A DNA stretch of 6,032 nt from Burkholderiales bacterium. Its GTDB lineage: Bacteria > Pseudomonadota > Gammaproteobacteria > Burkholderiales > Burkholderiaceae_C. Below, in pieces: positions 1-5,995 of the stretch. The stretch spans positions 1 through 6,032 of the forward strand of contig SBFU01000408.1 in the NCBI GenBank assembly GCA_006227785.1. The letters are read 5' to 3'. The notes beneath the pieces were generated by a model that did not search any database, had not been told where the DNA came from, and saw only the letters and a program-made list of their open reading frames with translations. The position numbers and the translations under genes were made by a program. The first letter of the stretch is position 1. Every line of letters begins with the position of its first letter.

Positions 1-611
1 TCGCCGGCGCTGATGAAGATCTTGTTGCCGGTGAGCTTGTAGGTGCCGTCGGCCTGGGGCTCGGCCTTGGTGCGCATCAGGCCCAGGTCGGTACCGCAGT
101 GCGGTTCGGTGAGGCACATGGTGCCGGTCCATTCGCCACTGACCAGCTTGGGCAGGTACAGGGCTTTCTGCTCGGGTGTCCCGTGGGCGTGCAACGCGGC
201 ATAGGCGCCGTGACTCAGGCCTGGGTACATGGTCCAGGCCTGGTTGGCCGAGTTCATCATTTCGTACAGGCACTGGTTGACCACCAGCGGCAGGCCCTGG
301 CCGCCGTACTCGGGGTCACACGACAGCGCCGACCAGCCACCGTCGGTGTAGGTCTTGTAGGCCTCCTTGAAGCCGGCAGGCGTCTTCACCTCGTGGGTGG
401 CCTTGTCCAGCGTGCAGCCTTCGGTGTCGCCGCTGATGTTGAGCGGGAAGATCACCTGCGAGGCGAACTTGCCAGCCTCTTCGAGCACCGCATTGATGGT
501 GTCGGCGTCCACCTCGGCATGCTGTGGCATGGCCTGGAAATCGGCGCTGACATTCAGCACCTCGTGCATCACAAACTGCATGTCACGCAGGGGCGGGTTG
601 TAGACGGGCAT
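1..611 (-). CDS. Acyl-CoA dehydrogenase, N-terminal part (cut by window edge)
   Basis: This frame gives 203 residues plus two bases of the next codon, open at the left window edge, so the gene continues outside. It is a flavin-dependent acyl-CoA dehydrogenase, which makes the 2,3-enoyl-CoA in acyl-CoA oxidation in the cytoplasm. The protein opens with MPVYNPPLRDMQFVMHE (residues 1-17), typical of the short N-terminal domain of the large (about 600-residue) DmdC/FadE-like subgroup. An all-helical domain follows, with the D99-PEYGGQGLP loop and, near residues 165-175, MCLTEPHCGTD, the subgroup's version of the FAD/substrate-binding LTEP-x-x-G(S/T)D motif. The segment LTGNKIFISAG (193-203) begins the beta domain. 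The ATG at 609-611 has an AGGAG seven bases upstream, which supports this start. It lies 41 bp after the TetR gene on the same strand, so a shared operon is likely. Family assignment is secure. The exact substrate (fatty acyl-CoA or 3-methylmercaptopropionyl-CoA) cannot be told. Confidence 0.93.
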   Translation of the reverse strand, partial: MPVYNPPLRDMQFVMHEVLNVSADFQAMPQHAEVDADTINAVLEEAGKFASQVIFPLNISGDTEGCTLDKATHEVKTPAGFKEAYKTYTDGGWSALSCDPEYGGQGLPLVVNQCLYEMMNSANQAWTMYPGLSHGAYAALHAHGTPEQKALYLPKLVSGEWTGTMCLTEPHCGTDLGLMRTKAEPQADGTYKLTGNKIFISAG

Positions 612-618
612 GGGTTGA

Positions 619-623
619 CTCCT
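619..623 (-). promoter_or_regulatory. Shine-Dalgarno for the acyl-CoA dehydrogenase
   Basis: The minus strand reads AGGAG, then TCAACCC, then ATG: a seven-base spacing, close to ideal. It is the only strong ribosome binding site among the gene starts in this window. It implies independent, efficient translation of the dehydrogenase even when it is co-transcribed with the upstream TetR gene. Confidence 0.75.
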
Positions 624-652
624 GTGGTGGGTTTGTGAAGAAACAGAGAGAT

Positions 653-1372
653 TCAGCGGACCCGCTCTTTGCGGGTTGCGCGGTGTTGGGTCCCGGGCGT
701 GCCTGGGTCGGCGCCGCCGGCGGCGCTTCCCGAACGGTAGCGTTGCACGATGCCTTCAAAGGCGGCGAGAGCACGTTGAAGCGAATCGGGGCTGCGCAGG
801 AACCGGGCCTCGTAATGCAAGGCCAGGATCAAGGAATGGATCTCGAAGCGCATCTGGTGCGCATCGGTATCGGCGCGCAGGTGGCCCTCCTCGATGGCGA
901 TTTCGATGGCGCGCCGCATGGCCGCCAGCCAGGTGCTGACCGAGCTGGCCAGCGCATCGCGCACCGGGCCCGGCCTGTCGTCGAATTCGACTGCACCGCC
1001 GATGTAAATGCAGCCCGAGTCGATCTCGACCGAGGTGCGCTTCATCCAGTTGTCGAACAGGGCGCGCAGTCGGGGCAGGCCACGCGGCACCGACATGGCC
1101 GGATAGAACACCTCTTCTTCGAAGCGATGGTGGTACTCACGAACCACCGAGATCTGCAGCTCTTCGCGCGAGCCGAAGTGGGCGAATACCCCCGACTTGC
1201 TCATCTGCATCACCTCGGCCAGCGCGCCAATGGACAGACCCTCAAGACCGATCTGGGTGGCCAGGCCGAGGGCCGCGTCCACAATCGCTGCTTTCGTCTG
1301 CTGCCCCTTCTGCAAGGGGCGCGCGTGGACCACGGCGGCGGGCGAGCGATGGGCGGTGCGGGTCGTGGGCAT
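653..1372 (-). CDS. TetR/AcrR family transcriptional regulator
   Basis: A 239-residue protein with a TetR-type N-terminal DNA-binding domain at about residues 24-70. QQTKAAIVDAALGLATQIG is helix 1, and LSIGALAEVMQMSKSGVFAHFGSREEL (split around 46-72) carries the helix-turn-helix with the usual G-x-F-x-H-F ending. The rest is a helical ligand-binding and dimerisation domain, and the last 25 residues are polar and probably disordered. Such proteins are normally ligand-released repressors of a neighbouring operon. Here the next gene, 41 bp downstream on the same strand, is an acyl-CoA dehydrogenase, so an acyl-CoA or fatty-acid ligand is a reasonable inference, not something seen. The ATG at 1370-1372 has no good Shine-Dalgarno. 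GTG codon 14 and TTG codon 20 are possible alternative starts, also poorly supported. A 30-bp dyad sits 29-58 bases upstream and suggests autoregulation. Family call is firm; target and ligand are unknown. Confidence 0.92.
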   Translation of the reverse strand: MPTTRTAHRSPAAVVHARPLQKGQQTKAAIVDAALGLATQIGLEGLSIGALAEVMQMSKSGVFAHFGSREELQISVVREYHHRFEEEVFYPAMSVPRGLPRLRALFDNWMKRTSVEIDSGCIYIGGAVEFDDRPGPVRDALASSVSTWLAAMRRAIEIAIEEGHLRADTDAHQMRFEIHSLILALHYEARFLRSPDSLQRALAAFEGIVQRYRSGSAAGGADPGTPGTQHRATRKERVR

Positions 1373-1400
1373 GTGGGGTATGTCGTGGGCTTGGACAAAA

Positions 1401-1430
1401 CGATCGCTCGACCGATAAATCGAACGACCG
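1401..1430. promoter_or_regulatory. Candidate TetR operator (11-bp imperfect inverted repeat)
   Basis: The left arm CGATCGCTCGA (1401-1411) and right arm TCGAACGACCG (1420-1430) are inverted copies matching at 9 of 11 positions, around the 8-base spacer CCGATAAA. The dyad lies upstream of the TetR start codon within a locally AT-richer patch. A weak minus-strand -35-like TTGAGG (near 1446-1451) lies just upstream, so a bound regulator would cover the promoter. TetR proteins typically bind dyads of this size next to their own gene. Binding by this protein is inferred. Confidence 0.5.
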
Positions 1431-1600
1431 TGCTATTTTTACCTCAAAACCGTCCGAGCGGGGGCAACACACCCGACCAAATCGTGGGAAATTTAGTGGC
1501 GACTCCCTAGAAGTTCCGTGGCAGGGCGATGCGGCCCGGATCCCCCAAACCCATCAGGAAGCCGGATCTGAGCAGGGTGAATGTGCCGCGACCGAGGAAC

Positions 1601-1630
1601 CCCTGTGACACCGCCCGCGACGGTGCAGGG
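1601..1630 (-). terminator. Hairpin downstream of slmA, possible terminator without U-tract
   Basis: CCCTG (1601-1605) and CACCG (1609-1613) pair with CGGTG (1621-1625) and CAGGG (1626-1630). The result is a ten-pair GC-rich stem with a three-base bulge and a seven-base loop. It starts 20 bases beyond the slmA stop codon, the right place for a transcript end. There is no run of T after the stem on the minus strand, so it is not a canonical intrinsic terminator. It may instead stabilise the 3' end or work with Rho. Confidence 0.4.
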
Positions 1631-1649
1631 CAGGCGCCGCGGCCGACGA

Positions 1650-2336
1650 TCAGAGCCGGTCGCCGGGGAGCAGCAGCGCGAGGCTGTGCTCCAGGTTCTC
1701 ACAGGGCGTGCGCCGGAAGCCGCTGCGGGCAAAGCGCTGCAACCTGCCGACGCAGAAGGCGGTGATCACCGACGCATCGGCCTGCGCGTCGACCGTGGGG
1801 GTCTGTGTGCCGCCCAGCACCGCCACCTCACGAAGGTGCTGGCGCAAGGTGGACTCGATCTTGTCGAAGAACAGGTTCATGCGCTGCTGCAGGCGTTCGT
1901 TTTCATGCACCAGCGCGTCACCCACCATGACGCGCGCCATGCCCGGGTTCTTTTCGCCGAACTGCAGCAGCAGTGTCACCAGCTTGCGGCAGCGAATGCG
2001 TGGATCGGCTTCGCGTTCGTCGAGCTGGTTGGCCAGCCCGAACACCGATTGCTCGATGAACTCGATCAGGCCTTCGAACATCTGCGCCTTGCTCGCGAAG
2101 TGGCGGTACAGGGCCGCCTCGCTGACCTCCAGCCGACCTGCCAGGGCGGCGGTGGTGACGCGCTCGGCACCCGGCTGCTCCAGCATGGCGGCCAGCGCCT
2201 GCAGGATCTGGATGCGCCGTTCGCCCGGGCGCGGACGCTTGCGACCGCTGCCGCCATCCTGTCCGGTGCCGCCGTCGGCAATGGCATCGGCCTGGACCGG
2301 AGATGCGGGCGGGGCGTCAGGCGATTCGGCGTTCAT
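1650..2336 (-). CDS. slmA: Nucleoid occlusion factor SlmA (TetR fold)
   Basis: A 228-residue TetR-fold protein that matches SlmA along its whole length. SlmA binds dispersed chromosomal sites and, when DNA-bound, antagonises FtsZ so the septum does not form over the nucleoid. Recognisable blocks are RIQILQALAAMLE (41-53), the helix-turn-helix TTAALAGRLEVSEAALYRHF (61-80) followed by ASK, then IEFIEQS (91-97), LLLQFGEKNPGMARVMVGDAL (split over 122-142), and LQQRMNLFFDKIESTLRQ (149-166). AFCVGRLQRFARSGFRRTP (193-211) corresponds to the C-terminal helices. The first 38 residues are Pro/Gly/Asp-rich, and the protein is about 29 residues longer at the N-terminus than E. coli SlmA as I recall it. 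The ATG start lacks a clear Shine-Dalgarno, so the extension could be partly non-translated. It follows the sensor kinase gene by 117 bp. Identity of the family is strong; FtsZ control in this organism is by analogy. Confidence 0.9.
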   Translation of the reverse strand: MNAESPDAPPASPVQADAIADGGTGQDGGSGRKRPRPGERRIQILQALAAMLEQPGAERVTTAALAGRLEVSEAALYRHFASKAQMFEGLIEFIEQSVFGLANQLDEREADPRIRCRKLVTLLLQFGEKNPGMARVMVGDALVHENERLQQRMNLFFDKIESTLRQHLREVAVLGGTQTPTVDAQADASVITAFCVGRLQRFARSGFRRTPCENLEHSLALLLPGDRL

Positions 2337-2406
2337 GGGCAGTCGGTCCGTTCGTTGTCTGCGTCAGGGCCCTCGGATGGGCCTCGGTGGTCTCTCCCTG
2401 CGCGGA

Positions 2407-2412
2407 ATTCTC
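2407..2412 (-). promoter_or_regulatory. Candidate -10 box for slmA
   Basis: The minus strand reads TGTGC then GAGAAT within the 117-bp gap between the sensor kinase stop and the slmA start. GAGAAT is a reasonable -10 hexamer with an upstream TG, but no convincing -35 lies 16-18 bases before it. The leader that would follow contains a small hairpin (GGCCC 2368-2372 with GGGCC 2379-2383). The gap size favours a separate slmA promoter, but the hexamer alone is weak evidence. Confidence 0.3.
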
Positions 2413-2453
2413 GCACAGCGTCGATGGGGGTCCGAGACCGGCGACGAGGATGT

Positions 2454-3947
2454 TCAGCCCGGCTGTCCCGACGCGGGCAAGGGGGCAAACACGACGCGGG
2501 CCAGCAGACCGTGGCCACCCGAGGCGGTCATCAGCTGCAGGCTGGTGTGGTGGGCACGTGCGATCTCGCTGGCGATGGCCAGACCCAGGCCGTTGCCCTC
2601 CCCAAGGGTGCCCGGCACCCGGTAAAAGCGCTGGAGGACATGCGCCAACTGGTCGACCGGGATGCCTGGCCCGTTGTCTTCCACCTCGATCCAGGCGCCG
2701 TCGGGCATGCCGCGGCCGCCCTGCCCACACCTCAGCGTCACCCGACCACCATCTGGTGTGTAGCGCACCGCGTTGTCCACCAGGTTGATCACCAGTTCGC
2801 GCAACAGCCAGGCATGACCCAGGGTCTGTGAAGGTCCCGCCTCCAGACCCAGGTCGATCCGCTTGGCCGCGGTGGCATCCAGAAACAGGGGAAACACCGC
2901 CTCGCTGAGGGCCAGCAGATCCACCTGCTGCATCGGCTGCGCGTCGGCACTGAGGCTGTCGGCACGCGAGAGCGCCAGCAACTGGTTGGCCAGCTGGGAG
3001 GTTCGGCGCGTGGCTTCACGCAGCCGCAGCAACTGGTCGACCGGCAGCTGCACGTGCTCTCCGGGCCTGGCACCGCGGGCGGTCTGCGCCCAGGCCTCCA
3101 CCTGCGCCTGCAACCCGGCCAGCGGCGTGCGCAACTGGTGCGCCGCATCCGCCACAAAGCGCCGCTGCGCCTCGGCCTGCGCATTGACGAGCCCGAACAG
3201 CCGGTTCAGCGAAGCCACCAATGGGCGGACCTCGACCGGAGCCGTCCCGGCCTCCAGCGGACTCAGGTCGCGCGGCGAGCGCCGCTCGACGGCCTGCTTG
3301 AGGTCGATCAGGGGGCGCAGCGCACGGCTGACGGCCCAGGTCACCGCCGTGGCGGCCACCACCAGCAGCAACAGGTTGGGCAGGATCACGCGGATCATCA
3401 CCGTGGACAGCCAGTTCTGCTGGGCGTCCGATCCGTCCGCCAGCATCAGGATGAGCTCGCCCGCGCTGGACCTGCTGCGCTGAGCCACAAGGCGATAGGT
3501 CACCCCACCCTCGACGACACTGAGGAACTCCGGCTCCTCGGTGACGGGCAGCACGGTGGGCAACCAGGGCTCCCCGAGCAACAGCCGCCCTTGTGCATCG
3601 AAGATGCCGTAGGCCGCAAAGCCTTCGCGTTCCCTCAGAAATTCGCCCACTGGCGGGGCCAGCAGCATGGCCAGGCCCGGACTGGGGCCCAGGCCATCAC
3701 CATCGGTGGACAGGGGCCTGCCGTCTGGTCCCCGGTTGCGCACCACCACCGAATCGGCCAGCAGCGGCACCAGACGAACCAGCTGCTGGTCTTGTTGCAG
3801 GGCGGCCGTGCCCGCGCTCTGGTAGTGAAGCCAAACGCTCACCACGGCCACCAGACCCAGGGGCAGCATCAGCAGCACCAGCAGGCGCCGCTGCAGACCC
3901 CAGATCATGCCGACCGGGACCGGCTCCGGCTCAGTCGCCCTGTCCAT
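2454..3947 (-). CDS. Sensor histidine kinase, TctE-like
   Basis: A 497-residue inner-membrane sensor kinase from the chosen ATG. Membrane segment 1 (about 22-40) and segment 2 (about 184-206) flank a periplasmic region of about 140 residues that fits the 2CSK_N sensor domain of TctE-type kinases. A linker follows. The dimerisation and phosphorylation box is RRFVADAAHQLRTPLAGL, with the phospho-accepting His270. The ATP-binding domain shows the N box (E384...N388-LVDN), the G1 box D424-NGPGIP, an F-box-like FYRVPG (441-446) and the G2 box GNGLGLA (451-457), so all catalytic motifs are intact. The frame is open to 4046, but the residues before 3947 lie inside the regulator gene and look unlike a kinase N-terminus. 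Starting at 3947 gives a 17-bp overlap with the regulator and translational coupling. An ATG at 3908 (residue 14) is the main alternative. TctE is known for tricarboxylate sensing, but no tct transporter genes lie nearby, so the signal is unknown. Confidence 0.92.
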   Translation of the reverse strand: MDRATEPEPVPVGMIWGLQRRLLVLLMLPLGLVAVVSVWLHYQSAGTAALQQDQQLVRLVPLLADSVVVRNRGPDGRPLSTDGDGLGPSPGLAMLLAPPVGEFLREREGFAAYGIFDAQGRLLLGEPWLPTVLPVTEEPEFLSVVEGGVTYRLVAQRSRSSAGELILMLADGSDAQQNWLSTVMIRVILPNLLLLVVAATAVTWAVSRALRPLIDLKQAVERRSPRDLSPLEAGTAPVEVRPLVASLNRLFGLVNAQAEAQRRFVADAAHQLRTPLAGLQAQVEAWAQTARGARPGEHVQLPVDQLLRLREATRRTSQLANQLLALSRADSLSADAQPMQQVDLLALSEAVFPLFLDATAAKRIDLGLEAGPSQTLGHAWLLRELVINLVDNAVRYTPDGGRVTLRCGQGGRGMPDGAWIEVEDNGPGIPVDQLAHVLQRFYRVPGTLGEGNGLGLAIASEIARAHHTSLQLMTASGGHGLLARVVFAPLPASGQPG

Positions 3948-4623
3948 CTTCGGCGCGGGCCTGCAGCTCCAGCCGGTATCCGAAACCCCGGATCGCCCGC
4001 AAGGCCACGCCAGCCGGCTCCAGCTTGCTGCGCAGCCGGGACACATAGACCTCGATCGCGTTGGGCGTGATCTCCTTGTCCCACCCGGTCAGCGCATGCA
4101 ACAACTTGTCCTTCGCAGCCGGCTTGGGCGCCTGCAGCAGCAGGTATTCCAGCACCGACCATTCACGTGGACCCAGCTCCATGGGCTGCCCACCCAGGCT
4201 GACACGGCGCTGGGCCGTGTCCATTTCAAGCGGACCGAAACCGAGCACCGCCGAGGTGGCCGCCTGAGAGCGTCGCAGCAGCGCTCGCAGGCGCGCCAGC
4301 AGCTCGGGCAGCTCGAAGGGTTTGACCATGTAGTCGTCAGCGCCCAGGTCCAGTCCCTGCACCCGGTCCTGCAATGCGTCTCGTGCCGTCAGGATCAGCA
4401 CGGGCATGGTCAGGGCACGGGCGCGCAGACGGCGGGTCAGCTCCAGACCATCGATGCCCGGCAGCCCGATGTCAACGATCGCCAGATCGAAGCTGTCGTT
4501 GTCCAGCGCCTGTTCGGCCCGCTCGCCACTGCCGACCCAGTCGACCGAGTACCCGGCGTCACACAGTCCCAGCTTCATGCCGCTGGCGACCATCACGTCA
4601 TCTTCAACCAAAAGCAGGCGCAT
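3931..4623 (-). CDS. OmpR-family response regulator, TctD-like
   Basis: A 230-residue two-domain response regulator. The receiver domain (1-115) has the acidic pocket E7-D8-D9, the phospho-acceptor Asp51 in VDIGLPGIDG, Thr79 in LILTA and Lys101 in the KPF motif, so it should be phosphorylatable. The C-terminal winged-helix domain (about 125-222) has the usual ending: recognition helix NAIEVYVSRLRSKLE (188-202) and the wing hairpin IRGFGYRLE (211-219). It is therefore a DNA-binding transcription factor, presumably phosphorylated by the kinase whose gene overlaps its 3' end by 17 bp. The ATG at 4621-4623 is the natural start because MRLLLVEDD is the canonical opening; the Shine-Dalgarno is weak. 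It follows argB after 96 bp on the same strand, separated by a palindromic spacer. Similarity to TctD is at subfamily level; target genes are not visible here. Confidence 0.94.
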   Translation of the reverse strand: MRLLLVEDDVMVASGMKLGLCDAGYSVDWVGSGERAEQALDNDSFDLAIVDIGLPGIDGLELTRRLRARALTMPVLILTARDALQDRVQGLDLGADDYMVKPFELPELLARLRALLRRSQAATSAVLGFGPLEMDTAQRRVSLGGQPMELGPREWSVLEYLLLQAPKPAAKDKLLHALTGWDKEITPNAIEVYVSRLRSKLEPAGVALRAIRGFGYRLELQARAEDGQGD

Positions 4624-4638
4624 GGCTTCAGAGGTCAG

Positions 4639-4719
4639 GTTTCGCCGCCGGGCCGCCCCAAGGCGAAACGCACCCCCTCGGGGGGCAGCGACCCGCGCGG
4701 CGGTGGAGCGTGGGGGCCA
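4639..4719. repeat. Palindromic GC-rich spacer between argB and the response regulator, repeat-like
   Basis: The spacer contains GTTTCGCC (4639-4646) paired with GGCGAAAC (4662-4669), an 8-bp perfect stem with a 15-base loop. This is followed by CCCC (4673-4676) facing GGGG (4681-4684) around CTCG, and then a G-rich stretch ending GTGGGGGCC next to the argB stop. No T-tract follows either stem. From memory, the phrase of a C-run, TCG, a G-run, CAGCG and later GTGGGGGC recurs in intergenic regions of Comamonadaceae, so this may be a dispersed element that also attenuates read-through from argB. The stems are seen directly; the dispersed nature is recollection. Confidence 0.45.
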
Positions 4720-5631
4720 TCAATGACTCCGGATCATGGTGCCAAAAGGCTGGTCGCCCAGCACCTCCAGCAAGAGGGCATGGGGCACCCGACCATCGAT
4801 GATGTGCACCGCGTTCACGCCGCTCTTGGCGGCATCGAGCGCACCGGCGATCTTGGGAATCATGCCGCCGCTGATGGTGCCGTCCTCACACAATTCGTCG
4901 ATGCGGCGCGGGGTCAGCTCGGTCAGCAGCTTGCCGTCCTTGTCCAGCACGCCACGGATGTTGGTGAGCATCAGCAACTTCTCGGCCTGCAGCACAGTGG
5001 CCAGCTTGGCGGCCACCACATCGGCATTGATGTTGTAACTCTCGTTCTGCTCGCCAAAGCCAATGGGGCTGACAACCGGGATGAACTGATCGTCCTGCAA
5101 AGCCTTGACCGCGCTGGGATCGATGCTGACGATGTCACCGACCTGCCCCACGTCGTGTTCCTGCGCGGGATTCTGCTGGTCGGCGAGGCGCAGCTTGCGC
5201 GCGCGGATCATGGCGCCGTCACGACCGGTCAGTCCCACCGCCTTGCCACCTGCCGCATTGATCAGACCGACGATGTCCTGCTGCACCTCGCCGGCGAGCA
5301 CCCACTCGACCACCTCCATGGTTTCGGCGTCGGTCACCCGCATGCCCTGGATGAACTCTCCTTTCTTGCCAAGGCGTTGCAGCAGAGTCTCGATCTGCGG
5401 GCCACCGCCGTGCACCACCACCGGATTGATGCCCACCAGCTTGAGCAGCACCACATCTTCGGCAAAGTCCTGCTGCAGTGCCGGGTCGGTCATGGCGTTG
5501 CCGCCGTACTTGATGACCATGGTCTTGCCATGGTACTTGCGGATATAGGGCAGCGCCTGCGCCAGGATCTCGGCTTTTTCTCTCGGCTGGATGTGCGACA
5601 GTTCAACAGGGGTGTGGTTGGGGCTGGTCAT
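4720..5631 (-). CDS. argB: N-acetylglutamate kinase
   Basis: A 303-residue member of the amino-acid kinase family that phosphorylates N-acetyl-L-glutamate with ATP, the second step of the acetylated arginine pathway in the cytoplasm. Motifs visible: VIKYGGNAM with catalytic Lys41, VVHGGGP (72-78) for the phosphate-binding loop, GMRVTD with Arg98 that binds the substrate, GLTGRDG (133-139), SYNINAD with Asn200, and SGGMIPK with Lys260. All expected catalytic residues are present. The N-terminal helix [21 protein letters not shown] (start near residue 17) is the feature found in arginine-inhibited hexameric enzymes such as that of Pseudomonas, so feedback inhibition by arginine is likely. Length fits that group. 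The ATG at 5629-5631 has no clear Shine-Dalgarno, but the next in-frame Met is 47, after the catalytic lysine, so this start stands. A candidate promoter lies 40 bases upstream. Confidence 0.97.
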   Translation of the reverse strand: MTSPNHTPVELSHIQPREKAEILAQALPYIRKYHGKTMVIKYGGNAMTDPALQQDFAEDVVLLKLVGINPVVVHGGGPQIETLLQRLGKKGEFIQGMRVTDAETMEVVEWVLAGEVQQDIVGLINAAGGKAVGLTGRDGAMIRARKLRLADQQNPAQEHDVGQVGDIVSIDPSAVKALQDDQFIPVVSPIGFGEQNESYNINADVVAAKLATVLQAEKLLMLTNIRGVLDKDGKLLTELTPRRIDELCEDGTISGGMIPKIAGALDAAKSGVNAVHIIDGRVPHALLLEVLGDQPFGTMIRSH

Positions 5632-5670
5632 GGCGGCGCTTGTTTTGAAGGTCAGCGAGGAGTTGTTGGG

Positions 5671-5676
5671 ATTTTA
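5671..5676 (-). promoter_or_regulatory. Candidate -10 box for argB
   Basis: The minus strand reads CC-TAAAAT-CC, a five-of-six match to the sigma-70 -10 hexamer, ending 39 bases before the argB ATG. It is the only AT-rich hexamer in the leader. The hexamer 17 bases upstream (CACCTC) is a poor -35, so the promoter may be weak or activator dependent. No ARG-box-like dyad was seen beside it. Confidence 0.4.
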
Positions 5677-5728
5677 GGCTTCGGCTTTGGGGTGAGGTGC
5701 GTTGGCCGGGTCTCGCCCCGGCGGGCGC

Positions 5729-5762
5729 CCTTCTTTTCTTTGCGTCGCCAAAGAAAAGAAGG
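5729..5762. repeat. Perfect 14-bp hairpin with all-pyrimidine/all-purine arms
   Basis: The left arm (5729-5742, CCTTCTTTTCTTTG) is the exact reverse complement of the right arm (5749-5762), around the six-base loop CGTCGC. The left arm is pyrimidine apart from its last base. The right arm is followed by a second similar purine stretch (CAAAAGAAAGG, 5763-5773). No T-run follows on either strand, so it is not a standard terminator, though it could stall or stop transcription entering from the right. I recall very similar hairpins as recurrent intergenic elements in Comamonadaceae and Xanthomonadaceae, unverified here. Confidence 0.7.
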
Positions 5763-5780
5763 CAAAAGAAAGGCGAGCCG

Positions 5781-5903
5781 AAGGCCGGGCCGCTGCGCGG
5801 TTCCTTGCGCTGCTCGGTGCGCCCGGGGTCGCGTGCAAACTCGCTTCGCTCAAACAAGCACGCGCCCTCTTCCGGGCGCCCCTGCGCTGCTCAGCCCGGC
5901 CTT
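5781..5903. repeat. Nested palindromic element
   Basis: Three sets of complementary arms share nearly one centre (about 5842-5849): AAGGCCGGGC (5781-5790) with GCCCGGCCTT (5894-5903), GCGCCCGG (5819-5826) with CCGGGCGC (5872-5879), and CGCGTGC (5830-5836) with GCACGCG (5858-5864). All three are perfect. A direct repeat TGCGCTGCTC (5806-5815 and 5883-5892) also lies between the outer and middle arms. The element could form a long cruciform or an imperfect RNA stem. No protein coding is evident. Confidence 0.6.
5831..5868 (+). repeat. Copy A of an inverted pair of dyad elements
   Basis: This copy carries GCGTGC (5831-5836) facing GCACGC (5858-5863), and a tiny tip stem GC-TTC-GC (5843-5849). 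Its stretch 5835-5863 matches the reverse complement of 6001-6031 at 27 of 29 aligned positions with two one-base gaps. It sits inside the nested palindrome at 5781-5903. Confidence 0.6.
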
Positions 5904-5913
5904 GACGGCAAAG

Positions 5914-5952
5914 GGACCTCGCTGGTGGTCAGACTGTGGAGTGCCGAGGTCC
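5914..5952. repeat. 8-bp inverted repeat with 23-base loop
   Basis: GGACCTCG (5914-5921) is the exact reverse complement of CGAGGTCC (5945-5952). It lies between the two inverted dyad copies, in the less GC-extreme core of the region. It could be the stem of a small structured RNA or just part of the repeat element. No coding evidence is seen. Confidence 0.45.
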
Positions 5953-5995
5953 AACCGCCGTATGCGCTGGCGAGTAGCGCAGGGCTGGGCGGATC

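Noticed and set aside
1129..1140. Possible SlmA binding site (GGTGGTACTCAC, 9 of 12 to the E. coli palindrome GTGAGTACTCAC)
   Set aside because: Only the right half is good, it lies inside the TetR coding sequence, and one 9-of-12 match in 6 kb is weak evidence.
635..1510. Long plus-strand open frame of 291 codons opposite the TetR gene
   Set aside because: It is antisense to a clear TetR protein, its translation is low-complexity and rich in Gly, Arg, His and Gln with no family motif, and long antisense frames are expected at this GC content.
1581..2831. Plus-strand open frame of 416 codons across slmA and the kinase 3' end
   Set aside because: It runs antisense to two confidently identified genes and across the gap between them. 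The product shows no recognisable domain.
3948..4046. 33-residue N-terminal extension of the sensor kinase from the upstream ATG
   Set aside because: It lies wholly within the response regulator gene in another frame, is Cys/Trp/Arg-rich and does not resemble a kinase N-terminus.
3054..4070. Plus-strand open frame of 338 codons opposite the sensor kinase
   Set aside because: It mirrors kinase codons, giving a Gln/His/Arg-rich product with no domain; the minus-strand kinase has every catalytic motif.
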